Origin: Accumulibacter sp032229525
Lineage (GTDB): Bacteria; Pseudomonadota; Gammaproteobacteria; Burkholderiales; Rhodocyclaceae
NCBI RefSeq assembly: GCF_032229525.1
Contig: NZ_JAVTWB010000117.1
Coordinates: 1-11,154, forward strand
DNA length: 11,154 nt
Direction of reading: 5' to 3'
Below, piece by piece: positions 1 through 6,472 of this stretch. The position numbers and the translations under genes are program-made. Each line of letters begins with the position of its first letter. Position 1 is the first letter of the stretch. The notes under the pieces are model-generated. The model was given only the letters and a program-made list of their open reading frames with translations, did not search any database and was not told where the DNA came from.

Positions 1-23
1 GGTCGAACAGCCAGTGCCAATGC

Positions 24-99
24 TGGCATCCCCACGGGGATTCGAACCCCGGTACCTACCGTGAAAGGGTAGTGTCCTAGGCCTCTAGACGATGGGGAC
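24..99 (-). tRNA. tRNA-Glu (anticodon TTC)
   Basis: The reverse complement folds as a 76-nt cloverleaf with an encoded CCA end, a GTTCGAATC T-loop region and an anticodon loop CTTTCAC giving TTC, so it decodes Glu GAA/GAG. It lies 21 nt downstream of tRNA-Ala on the same strand and is probably cotranscribed. The acceptor stem appears to begin with a G1-U72 wobble pair rather than the usual G1-C72, because the 3' end reads GGGGATGCCA. Confidence 0.97.
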
Positions 100-120
100 C
101 CGGAACTTCTTTCGGCTTGT

Positions 121-196
<76 letters not shown>

Positions 197-214
197 GGCC
201 CGAAAGAAGCGAGG

Positions 215-243
215 ATTATAGGGAGCCGACTGCCTGCTGTAAA
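215..243 (-). promoter_or_regulatory. Sigma70-type promoter of the tRNA-Ala/tRNA-Glu unit
   Basis: On the minus strand a TTTACA -35 box (238-243) is followed by a 17-nt spacer and a perfect TATAAT -10 box (215-220). Transcription would begin near 208, about 12 nt before the mature 5' end of tRNA-Ala. Spacing and boxes fit a strong stable-RNA promoter. A GC-rich discriminator (CCTCGC) follows the -10 box, as expected for stringently controlled promoters; that control is inference. Confidence 0.85.
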
Positions 244-390
244 GCGCCGTGCTACTGCCATCCGAGGTGATCCAGGTTGCGGCATCAAGCCGCGCCATCG
301 CCGGGCGACAACCGGCAAGCATCACTTGTGCTCACGATGACGGTCCAGCATCGAGTCACCACCTCCAGAGGGCCCGGCCACAGTCAGGAA

Positions 391-819
391 TCAGCCCGCC
401 ATTCGCTCGACGCGCTCGGCTCGCCAGGCGGCGAGCGTCCACAAAAAGCTCACGCTGTCAGACACCGCAAACAACAGCGCCAGCGGAGCAGGGACGATCC
501 CCTGGTGCCACAGCACAGCCATGATGAAGGGAACGAGCGGGCGATCGAGCATCGACGCGAAGACAAAGCCCAGAGCGTTCAGCCGACCACTCACCACGTA
601 CAGCATGCCCAAGCCACCCAGCAACAGTCCCACCAGGCGAAAGTAGTTCGCCGCCTGCTCGCTCAACTCCGGCAAATGCAACAGCGCCGCCACGCTGTGC
701 GGTTCGACCAACACCAGCGCCGCCTCCACCAACATGATCCAGCCGAACCCTTCCACGGTTCTTGCCGAATGGGATTGCCCCTCCGCGCGAATCACGCGCT
801 GCAGCATGCTTGGTGTCAT
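391..819 (-). CDS. Small integral membrane protein of unknown function (possibly BphX-like)
   Basis: This encodes a 142-residue protein. I chose the ATG at 819 because an AAAGGAG ribosome site (829-835) lies 9 nt upstream; an in-frame extension to 963 has no such support. About four hydrophobic segments are visible, near residues 22-40, 60-78, 83-105 and 107-130, so it should sit in the inner membrane. There is no signal peptide and no catalytic motif I recognise. The segment around residues 84-98 (GFVFASMLDRPLVPF) vaguely recalls the BphX-like family of small membrane proteins; that is a memory-based guess. It stands alone, facing the tRNA pair and separated from the six-gene set by about 0.9 kb, so the context gives no role. 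Confidence 0.8.
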   Translation of the reverse strand: MTPSMLQRVIRAEGQSHSARTVEGFGWIMLVEAALVLVEPHSVAALLHLPELSEQAANYFRLVGLLLGGLGMLYVVSGRLNALGFVFASMLDRPLVPFIMAVLWHQGIVPAPLALLFAVSDSVSFLWTLAAWRAERVERMAG

Positions 820-1739
820 TTCTTGCGACTCCTTTCGATTGCCTGCGAAATGGGAGAAGCTGAACACCAAGCCAAAGGCATCCCCATGAGAGCGGATGTC
901 GGCTTTCTGGAGTATGGCCGCCGTTGTCAGTCCACGGCTCGAAGCAAGTGATCGGCCCGGCACCGTCGTTGGTTCGACACGGCGCTGACGGCCGGTATGG
1001 ATTCTCTACGGGCCGTAGGGCCGGAAATGAGGTCGAACGGCTGCTTCGACCTCGCTGCTACGGGAGGATCCAACTCCTGCCGTTCGACCGTGTGCGAAGC
1101 GGTCAATCGTCGCAACATCCCGTGCGGTGGGAGCGGCTATTCATTGCACGGAAGCGATCTTGGTTACCGTGGCGGATGGTTTGAGGCTGGATTGGTGAGT
1201 GTCTGTAGCGTAGCGTCGGTCGGCGCACGATCAATTCACGACAGTGTGCCTGAAGCGGGAACACGGAAGACCATCAACTCGCTGCGACGCTGAGGGCTAA
1301 GTCTTGGTTCGTCACCACTCTGCCAGCAGGATCTGACGAGTTCGAGAGCGAGGGTGCCGGTGGCGGCTAGGAGTAAGACCCCGTGACCGCACTACGGGCG
1401 CAGGCTTTGATCCTGACGGATGACTGGTACGGATCCGTCTCGCCACCGCAAGAACCAAAACCAGGGCGCCAATGTCGAGGGGGAGCGAGGCGTACGAGGA
1501 GCTAGAGCAGCATCGCGCCTGCCGCGTGAGAAAACCTGTTCAGCCTTGCTGACCGGGGTCGGCGAATGAGTGAGCCTGCCGACTGCGATCTGAATCGTCG
1601 CCATAGCCGCGACACTCCTGATCCCTGCTCCCAGCTTGGGCTTGTCGTCTTCACTTCAGCAGCCTGGTGCGTATTTGGGGTATGGTGGAACAGCGAACCG
1701 AGTTAAAGGCTGAGCAGGCGCGTCGAATGGAGATCATGC
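820..1739. other. Gene-poor stretch with nested inverted repeats
   Basis: No reading frame here looks like a real gene on either strand: candidates are under 100 codons, have poor ribosome sites and no recognisable motifs. The visible structure is a cluster of inverted repeats at 1029-1088. The part nearest 819 should hold the promoter of the membrane-protein gene, but no convincing -35/-10 pair was found. No tRNA-like fold, insertion-sequence end or Rho-independent terminator with a T-run was seen. It may be decayed coding or mobile DNA. Confidence 0.6.
1029..1088. repeat. Nested inverted repeats (alternative hairpins)
   Basis: GAGGTCGAA at 1029-1037 and TTCGACCTC at 1045-1053 form a perfect 9-bp stem with a 7-nt loop. 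A second perfect 9-bp pairing uses overlapping bases: GTCGAACGG at 1032-1040 with CCGTTCGAC at 1080-1088. The two pairings exclude each other. There is no T-run, so it is not a standard terminator. Function unknown; it could be an intergenic repeat element. Confidence 0.6.
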
Positions 1740-2321
1740 TCATGAACCTTCTCGTGCTTGGATGGGAATGACACCAACCCATCCTGGCGTCTGGGTTCCA
1801 TTGATCTGAAAAACGCTGCCGCCGCCAGCGGGCGGCGTTGCCTCGGTGAAGGCGTTCACCACGACTTGATGGGTGACCAGGATCACCGGCCGCCCATCGA
1901 TGGGCAACGTGGCGAGAAACGATCGCAAGGCGTCGAGATTTTTGTCCCGATCGTCCGGGCGTGCGAAAAAGGAATTCAGCGCCGGCATGGACTCTACCGG
2001 CCCAAGGTCCAGTAAACGGGCCGTTTCGAGCGCGCGGCACCACTGGCTCGAAAAGACTCTCGCATTGGTCAGGCCGACCGCACGCAGGCGGGTGCCTAAC
2101 TGTCGTGCCTGAGCCCGGCCGCTGGCATCAAGATTGCGTTGGGTGGAACAATCGCCGATGACGAAATTCGGCGGGTCGCCGAACCCCGGCGCGCGGGCAT
2201 GCCGCAGCATCAGCACACGGCCCGGTTTGGCAAGTTCGCTTAGCGGCAAAGCCGGATCATCGGCCCACGCCGGGAAGAACCATGACATGGCCACAAGTGC
2301 AAGGATGAGCGGCTTGCGCAT
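1740..2321 (-). CDS. Exported histidine phosphatase superfamily protein
   Basis: This encodes a 193-residue protein. Residues 1-20 form a signal peptide (MRKP, hydrophobic core, AWA then DD), so the mature protein should be periplasmic. The phosphatase core is visible: LRHAR with the nucleophile candidate His41, an SSQWCRALETA segment at 91-101 carrying Arg96, and VTHQ with His151. The family transfers phosphate through a phospho-histidine; the substrate cannot be told. I chose the ATG at 2321 because AAGGAG lies 4 nt upstream; a TTG at 2345 would destroy the signal peptide context and overlap the preceding gene. It starts 13 nt after the CIA30 gene stops, so it is probably the last gene of the minus-strand set. 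RHA replaces the commoner RHG, which is tolerated in this branch. Confidence 0.9.
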   Translation of the reverse strand: MRKPLILALVAMSWFFPAWADDPALPLSELAKPGRVLMLRHARAPGFGDPPNFVIGDCSTQRNLDASGRAQARQLGTRLRAVGLTNARVFSSQWCRALETARLLDLGPVESMPALNSFFARPDDRDKNLDALRSFLATLPIDGRPVILVTHQVVVNAFTEATPPAGGGSVFQINGTQTPGWVGVIPIQAREGS

Positions 2322-2334
2322 TCTTCTCCTTCCT

Positions 2335-2835
2335 TCAGTCGACAAGTTCGACCACGCGCAGGTCGAGCTTGAATGGACCCATTTGTCGATCGGCGATCAG
2401 AAGGCCCACTTGTTGAGCCGATGAGGGGTCAAGCGGTGGCAGGTGGTCGAGGACGCGTCCTCGCCAGGTCGGGACAAAATCGGCTGCGGCCAGTCTTATC
2501 GTGGTCCACTCCCCGGCCGGTGGCTGAAAAGCCGACTGGTAATTGACGCCGTCGAACTCGGCACCAGTCCGAATGCTGAACTTGTAGCGCTTGCCGTCGC
2601 CGCGCACGGTCAGCAAACAGGCTGCGCCGCCCATGCTTTTGGACGCTATCAGCGGTGAGCGAACGGACGCAAAGCCGCCGTTGTTGGTGAGGGAAAGCGA
2701 TCCCGAGAAGACGGCATGCCCTTTCGTATGAAAAGCCATTCTGCTCGCCGAGACCCCACCCATCACGCGATCGTCGATGGCGTACCAGCCGGCGACGGCA
2801 TCGGGGGTGTCGAATCGGCAAATCGAAGTCTTCAT
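2335..2835 (-). CDS. CIA30 domain protein (NDUFAF1-like)
   Basis: This 166-residue protein has the CIA30 pattern across its whole length: an early DDRVMGGVS motif (residues 21-29), the FSGSLSLTNNGGFASVR strand pair (43-59), GDGKRYKFSIRT (79-90), YQSAFQPPAGEW (98-109) and a late LLIADRQMGPF segment (145-155). CIA30/NDUFAF1 proteins help assemble respiratory complex I in mitochondria; bacterial copies are largely uncharacterised and have a galactose-binding-like fold. No signal peptide is seen, so it should be cytoplasmic. The ribosome site is weak (AGGG about 8 nt upstream of the ATG). It follows the UbiB-family gene after 118 nt and precedes the phosphatase gene by 13 nt. A respiratory or quinone-related role is inferred from family and neighbours. 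Confidence 0.9.
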   Translation of the reverse strand: MKTSICRFDTPDAVAGWYAIDDRVMGGVSASRMAFHTKGHAVFSGSLSLTNNGGFASVRSPLIASKSMGGAACLLTVRGDGKRYKFSIRTGAEFDGVNYQSAFQPPAGEWTTIRLAAADFVPTWRGRVLDHLPPLDPSSAQQVGLLIADRQMGPFKLDLRVVELVD

Positions 2836-2953
2836 GCTTGCAGCCCTGGTCTATCGAAAGTAGGTAGCCATCCGCATCTGCCAACCCCGGCCCAGAACAC
2901 CGCACGGCGACGATTGGACGGCAAACCTGACCATCCAGTCTCTCGCTGCCGGC

Positions 2954-4312
2954 TCATGACGGCGCCTGTCTCGACGCGTAAGGCAGGAACAAGGCGCCAA
3001 TGTCCACCCGCGCCTTGAGCTTTGCCGCCAGCAGATAAAGACCGCCTGCCTTGCGGTGCAAGAACAGGGCATCCGCCGGTGGCGTATGCCAGGAATTCCT
3101 TTCGGTGCTCAATGCCAGACCGGTGTCGCGGATTCGCGCTGGCAGATCCGACTTCCCGAAATCGTAGGCGCCGGCGTGGCGCAAGGGTTCGCAGGCGTGC
3201 AGGAAGACATCAAGGACGAGTTGCCGCTGCCGCTCCCCGATGTCAGCTCGAAAATAGCCGATGGCGCTGGCGGCCATGCTCATTTCCTGCCTATCGCCGA
3301 CGACAGCACTCGCCATCAGCCGGCGATAGGCGTCGACGACGGCTGCCGGGTAGGGGCGGGTGGCGCCAAAGTCGAGCAGAATCACTTGGCGGCTGGCATT
3401 GTCGTAGCGGTAGTTGGCAAAATTGGGGTCTGTCTGGATCAATCGGAATTCGAAAATCTCTCGGAAAAGCAGCCGGAACAGCAGTCCTGCCACGCGATCT
3501 CGCTCGGCTTGCGGGGCTTGCGGGGCTTGCAGCAAGGATTCGACCGGCACGCCTCCCATGCAGGACATCGCCAGGACGCTCTCGGTCGTCAGGTCGGCGT
3601 GCACCTCGGGTAGCATGAACTCGGGCGCGTCGCCCAGCAGTCCGGCGTAGCGGCTGAGCCAGGCGCCCTCCCCGAGATAATCCGCTTCGGCGTGCAACTG
3701 ACGTTTCGATTCCCGCAGCAGCGGTCCGACATCCAGTCCACGGGGCAGCAGTCCAGAGACACGCAGCAGGGTGGCGACATTATCGACGTCGCTGTCGATA
3801 CTCTGGCGGACACCGGGGTACTGGACTTTTATGGCCAGGCGCCGCCCGTCCTTCGTCTGCGCCAGATGGACCTGGCCCACCGACGCTGCCGCCATCGGCG
3901 TGAAGGAGAACTGCCGGAAATGACGGTCCCAGCCATGCCCCCAGTTGGCGTCGAGCACACTCACCAACTGGCTCATTGGCATGGCTTTGGCGTCGGCGCG
4001 CAAGCGCGCCAGGATAGCGCCAAACTCCGGCGGCAACAGATCGCCTGCATCCATGGACAGCAGTTGCCCGAACTTCATCGCGGCCCCGCGCAACCGGGCA
4101 AGCTGCTCGGCAACGCGGTAGGCGTTCTCCGGAGTCAGCAGCAAGTCGCCAATTCGCGGACGTTTGCCTTGGGCCAACTGTCTTGTGCCCTCTGCCAGCA
4201 TGCTGCCGGCAACTCCGCTGGCGAGAACACCCAGCCGGGCAATCCTGGACCACCGTCCGCCGGGAACGGCCGAGGTGCTTGCGTCGCGTTTGCTTAGCTC
4301 ATCGTCTAGCAT
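2954..4312 (-). CDS. ABC1/UbiB/ADCK (COQ8-like) atypical kinase family protein
   Basis: This is a 452-residue protein with all the hallmark ADCK motifs. It has the family-specific KxGQ (KFGQ, 80-83), the Ala-rich nucleotide loop AAASVGQ (141-147), the catalytic-type Lys162 in AIKVQYPG, an HAEADY segment near 208-212, QTDPNFANY (293-301) as the catalytic loop and DFG (314-316). The QTDPN loop and the C-terminal HRKAGGLYLLAAKLKAR segment resemble COQ8/ADCK3 more than E. coli UbiB, and I see no C-terminal membrane helices. The family supports ubiquinone biosynthesis, probably through ATPase activity. ATG 4312 was chosen because GAGG lies 5 nt upstream; a GTG at 4352-4354 has no ribosome site. 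A 9-nt tandem repeat in the gene encodes a QAPQAPQA stretch (residues 262-269). It lies fourth in the minus-strand set. Confidence 0.93.
   Translation of the reverse strand: MLDDELSKRDASTSAVPGGRWSRIARLGVLASGVAGSMLAEGTRQLAQGKRPRIGDLLLTPENAYRVAEQLARLRGAAMKFGQLLSMDAGDLLPPEFGAILARLRADAKAMPMSQLVSVLDANWGHGWDRHFRQFSFTPMAAASVGQVHLAQTKDGRRLAIKVQYPGVRQSIDSDVDNVATLLRVSGLLPRGLDVGPLLRESKRQLHAEADYLGEGAWLSRYAGLLGDAPEFMLPEVHADLTTESVLAMSCMGGVPVESLLQAPQAPQAERDRVAGLLFRLLFREIFEFRLIQTDPNFANYRYDNASRQVILLDFGATRPYPAAVVDAYRRLMASAVVGDRQEMSMAASAIGYFRADIGERQRQLVLDVFLHACEPLRHAGAYDFGKSDLPARIRDTGLALSTERNSWHTPPADALFLHRKAGGLYLLAAKLKARVDIGALFLPYASRQAPS
3507..3530 (-). repeat. 9-nt tandem repeat inside the UbiB-family gene
   Basis: The plus-strand unit GCTTGCGGG occurs twice in full and once as GCTTGC. 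It is in frame and encodes the QAP repeats near residues 262-269 of the kinase-like protein, in a probable surface loop. Copy-number change would be in frame and likely tolerated. Confidence 0.8.
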
Positions 4313-4369
4313 GTGGCCTCGCTTTCCATCTGATCCGACAGTAGCCAGCGACACTTGGCGAATAGTTCT

Positions 4370-4729
4370 TCAGAACGAAGCCGGCTGGCGGCAGTCGGGA
4401 GAATCCGCGGTTTCCGAATCATCGAGGGGATAGGCGTCCGCCACATAGGCGGGACCTTTCATCACCATGACGATGAATGCAGCAATCGCTACCGTGAGCA
4501 CCGCCGTCCAGTGCAGGAGCACGATACTGAGCGCAAGAATGTCGACCATCTGGAGGCGAGTCCAGGCTTCCACTGCATCCCCTTCGCCGAGAAAAATCCT
4601 CGCCGCAAACGACGGCAGGGCCAGAAGCAGCGTGCCGAAAACGAGCACGCGGGGTAATAGACGGAGCACGTCGCGCTCCCGACCAGCCGGCGTTTGCACG
4701 AATCCCGGAAGTCTGTTGAAGGCGTTCAT
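4370..4729 (-). CDS. Two-helix membrane protein of unknown function
   Basis: This encodes a 119-residue protein that I do not recognise. Two long hydrophobic stretches are visible, near residues 23-46 and 60-90. The second is long enough to bend or to include a re-entrant part and ends in VMKGPAYVADAYPL. The N-terminus is basic and the C-terminal tail is acidic and polar. The start is well supported: AAAGGAG lies 5 nt upstream of the ATG. It sits 32 nt after the DUF3429 gene and 57 nt before the UbiB-family gene, so it is probably in the same operon. With DUF3429 it makes two adjacent small membrane proteins of unknown role beside a quinone-related kinase, which suggests a membrane or redox task by association only. 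Confidence 0.85.
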   Translation of the reverse strand: MNAFNRLPGFVQTPAGRERDVLRLLPRVLVFGTLLLALPSFAARIFLGEGDAVEAWTRLQMVDILALSIVLLHWTAVLTVAIAAFIVMVMKGPAYVADAYPLDDSETADSPDCRQPASF

Positions 4730-4761
4730 CGTGGCTCCTTTGCTCGATGCGTTTTGAACGA

Positions 4762-5220
4762 TTACCAGGTTTCAGCGAAAGCACCTGCTGTCAGGCAAAG
4801 GCAGGCCACGCTAGTCAGCCGGAAGCGCAACGGTAGGTACCAGCCCGGCAAATGGCTGGCGGCGATGAGAAATCTATCCTGCCAGTAGTGAGTCAGAAAC
4901 CCGGTCACCAAAAGAACACTCGCCAGCATCGGCGAGAACAGAAATGCCGACCAGGCGATAAGTGCCGGGACGACACTCCAGACGAAGCACCACGTCCGCT
5001 GACTTGCGCTCAGATCCGTCAAAGTCATGGCGAATCCCCAATGCAGGGCGCCGACGAAGGTCAGGATCACCGCACCGTAGGCAAACAGCGCATCGCTCCA
5101 GAGCTTTGCGTGGTGCGGGTCGACGAGGCTGGCGGGGGCCAGGACGAGAAACGGCAGCAGTCCTCCGTAACCGAGCCAGGCAACGCTGCGCGGCATGGGA
5201 TTGAGCAGTGAGTGGTCCAT
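4762..5220 (-). CDS. DUF3429 family membrane protein
   Basis: This encodes a 152-residue protein with about five hydrophobic segments, near residues 13-32, 42-65, 76-97, 98-112 and 132-150. The DUF3429 pattern is visible: WLGYGGLLPF near the start, YGAVILTFVGALHWG in the second helix, and WYLPLRFRLT before the last helix. The family is uncharacterised. It starts 6 nt after the SDR gene stops, so the two are almost certainly cotranscribed and perhaps translationally coupled. An AGGTAGGA ribosome site lies just upstream, within the end of the SDR gene. Family assignment is by motif memory. Confidence 0.88.
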   Translation of the reverse strand: MDHSLLNPMPRSVAWLGYGGLLPFLVLAPASLVDPHHAKLWSDALFAYGAVILTFVGALHWGFAMTLTDLSASQRTWCFVWSVVPALIAWSAFLFSPMLASVLLVTGFLTHYWQDRFLIAASHLPGWYLPLRFRLTSVACLCLTAGAFAETW

Positions 5221-5226
5221 CGCGTC

Positions 5227-5967
5227 CTACCTGACCAACGGTCGAACGGTGGAAAAGCCGGCATCCATCGACCACACCTGGCCGGTCACCCGGGCCGCCT
5301 TGTCCGAGAGCAGCCAGACCATCAGTTCGGCCAGTTCGTCGGGGGAACCAATGCCCGGCAAGGGGTATTGGCGAGCCGCCGCCTCGCGGCCCATCGCGGT
5401 GCCGAGGATGGCGGTGGAGGCCGGCGTGTCCATGATGCCGGGGGCGACGGCGTTGATCCGGATGCCATTGCTCGCATAGGTCGCCGCCGCGCTGCGTACC
5501 AGTCCTTCGACACCGGCTTTCGCTGCCGCTACCGCCTCGTGATTGGGAGTGCCTATCCGTGCAGCAGCCGACGAGACCAGCACCGCCGATCCGGGGCACT
5601 TGGCGTCGCGCAAGGCGCCAACGAAAGCCGCCAGTGTATGGAAGGCGCTGACAAGATTGGCGTTGAGGCAGGACGCAAAGTCGGCGTCGGACATGCGATG
5701 CAGTGCGCCCAGGCGAATGTTGCCGACGCAGTGCGCAAATGCCGTGGGCAGCAACTGGTGCGCTTTGGCGACCTCGAAAATGTGGCGTGCTCCGGCAACG
5801 CTGGAGCAGTCAGCGACCACCTGTATGTGGCTGTCCCCGTAGCTGTGGGTCAAGCGCTCACCCTCCCGGCTGGTCACCAGTAGTCTCCAGCCTGCCTCTG
5901 CCAGCTTCGCCGCCACCGATTGACCCAGCCCGCCTGCTGCTCCAGTAACTAGGGCTACCTTTTCCAT
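5227..5967 (-). CDS. Short-chain dehydrogenase/reductase with an atypical active site
   Basis: This 246-residue protein has a normal SDR length. The Rossmann TGAAGGLG motif is at residues 8-15, structural Asn104 lies in NANL, Ser132/133 are in LVSS, and a C-terminal NAVAPGIMDTP motif (172-182) follows. The catalytic YxxxK is altered: residues 146-150 read VAAAK, so Lys150 is kept but the tyrosine is replaced by Val146. I checked this codon in the DNA (GTA). The usual NNAG is replaced by HCVGN (79-83). NAD(P)H binding looks possible, but classical Tyr-dependent catalysis does not. ATG 5967 fits the family start; a GTG 21 nt upstream is the alternative. It is the first gene of the minus-strand set, next to the divergent control region. 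Confidence 0.92.
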   Translation of the reverse strand: MEKVALVTGAAGGLGQSVAAKLAEAGWRLLVTSREGERLTHSYGDSHIQVVADCSSVAGARHIFEVAKAHQLLPTAFAHCVGNIRLGALHRMSDADFASCLNANLVSAFHTLAAFVGALRDAKCPGSAVLVSSAAARIGTPNHEAVAAAKAGVEGLVRSAAATYASNGIRINAVAPGIMDTPASTAILGTAMGREAAARQYPLPGIGSPDELAELMVWLLSDKAARVTGQVWSMDAGFSTVRPLVR

Positions 5968-6000
5968 GACATCTCTTCTCCCGCTCACCTGCTCTTAAGG

Positions 6001-6013
6001 AAGGGACTCCCTT
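6001..6013. repeat. Short perfect hairpin in the SDR leader
   Basis: AAGGG at 6001-6005 and CCCTT at 6009-6013 form a 5-bp stem with a 3-nt loop, ending 34 nt upstream of the SDR ATG. It would lie in the mRNA leader of the minus-strand set. It is short and may be chance. Confidence 0.4.
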
Positions 6014-6056
6014 GGGCGCCAATGAAATCATCAGATTGACCGATCGGGAGAGGTGT

Positions 6057-6069
6057 TTGTATTAGACAA
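6057..6069. promoter_or_regulatory. Operator-like dyad TTGTATTAGACAA
   Basis: This 13-bp interrupted palindrome has arms TTGT and ACAA around five bases, with further symmetry at positions 6 and 8. It lies at the SDR-side edge of the 80-nt AT-rich patch, upstream of both gene sets. Its right half (TAGACAA) recurs inverted at 6130-6136, each copy flanked by TTATTGG. On the minus strand it follows an AATAAT -10-like box (6069-6074). It could bind a dimeric regulator such as a MerR-type light sensor; the protein is not known from the sequence. Confidence 0.5.
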
Positions 6070-6082
6070 TTATTGGATATGT

Positions 6083-6112
6083 ATGACATTAACGCCTTGT
6101 GTGAGTTACAAT
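6083..6112 (+). promoter_or_regulatory. Candidate promoter of the photolyase-side gene set
   Basis: ATGACA at 6083-6088 (5 of 6 to TTGACA) and TACAAT at 6107-6112 (5 of 6 to TATAAT) are separated by 18 nt. Transcription would start near 6119, about 26 nt before the ATG at 6145. The dyad TTGT-N7-ACAA (6097-6111) overlaps the -10 box, so repressor control is plausible. Confidence 0.55.
6097..6111. promoter_or_regulatory. Second dyad TTGT-N7-ACAA over the -10 box
   Basis: TTGT at 6097-6100 and ACAA at 6108-6111 form a short inverted repeat that covers most of the candidate -10 box. Its spacing (7) differs from the dyad at 6057 (5), so it may be a weaker site or chance in AT-rich DNA. Confidence 0.3.
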
Positions 6113-6129
6113 ACTCGATAATTTATTGG

Positions 6130-6142
6130 TTGTCTAGGACAG
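6130..6142. promoter_or_regulatory. Dyad TTGTCTAGGACAG overlapping the ribosome site
   Basis: TGTC (6131-6134) and GACA (6138-6141) form perfect arms around TAG. The 13-mer matches the site at 6057-6069 at eight of thirteen positions (pattern TTGTNTNNGACAR). It includes the AGGA ribosome site (6136-6139) of the gene starting at 6145, so a bound protein would block both elongation and initiation complexes. Confidence 0.4.
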
Positions 6143-6144
6143 CA

Positions 6145-6432
6145 ATGAGTGAGGCCGTGAAATCATCTTCCGCACCCGGATCCGAAGTACAGGCGTTCGG
6201 TTCACCGGCTGCTCGCCGCCTGAGCCCGAATAAACTGCTGCTCAGCAAGTGGACAGCGGCGTCCCCGCATAATAAGGAGAAGCACTTCATTGTCACCGGG
6301 GTGATTCAGCCCGAGCCCCCGGCCACGCGAATCGAGAGCATCGAACTGGAAGCCGTGTACTCTCGGCGGGTGTTTTCGCTCTCTTGGCGTGATCTAACCG
6401 AGGGCCAGCGGTGGCTGCAAGGCTGGCAATGA
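6145..6432 (+). CDS. TIGR02450 family Trp-rich protein
   Basis: This encodes a 95-residue protein. Residues from about 30 on carry the TIGR02450 pattern: SPNKLLLSKWTA, NKEKHFIVT, a PEPP loop, IELEAVYSRR, WRDL and a final RWLQGW. The family is a small conserved tryptophan-rich domain of unknown function. The ATG at 6145 is supported by AGGA 5 nt upstream. This leaves about 28 residues (Ser/Ala-rich, low complexity) before the domain, longer than I recall for the family; no better internal ATG exists. It is the first plus-strand gene after the divergent control region, and the next gene starts about 40 nt on. A role near photolyase is by association only. Confidence 0.88.
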   Translation: MSEAVKSSSAPGSEVQAFGSPAARRLSPNKLLLSKWTAASPHNKEKHFIVTGVIQPEPPATRIESIELEAVYSRRVFSLSWRDLTEGQRWLQGWQ

Positions 6433-6472
6433 CTTGTGCCGGGAAGAATTTTCGCGCAGGCTCGTCGGATCG

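Noticed and set aside
279..293. GCGGC-ATCAA-GCCGC hairpin between the tRNA promoter and the membrane-protein gene
   Set aside because: Only a 5-bp stem and no T-run, so not supported as a terminator.
277..951. A 224-codon plus-strand reading frame antisense to the small membrane-protein gene
   Set aside because: It is rich in His/Gln/Arg, has no ribosome site and overlaps a minus-strand gene with a clear AAAGGAG and membrane helices; typical GC-rich antisense shadow.
1682..1771. A 29-codon plus-strand frame encoding a charged helix-like peptide (MVEQRTELKAEQARR...)
   Set aside because: Amphipathic and plausible, but short, without a good ribosome site, and its end overlaps the convergent phosphatase gene; it might be a gene remnant but cannot be supported.
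4874..5599. A 241-codon minus-strand frame over the SDR/DUF3429 junction
   Set aside because: It is an Arg/Gly-rich out-of-frame reading spanning two well-supported genes in another frame.
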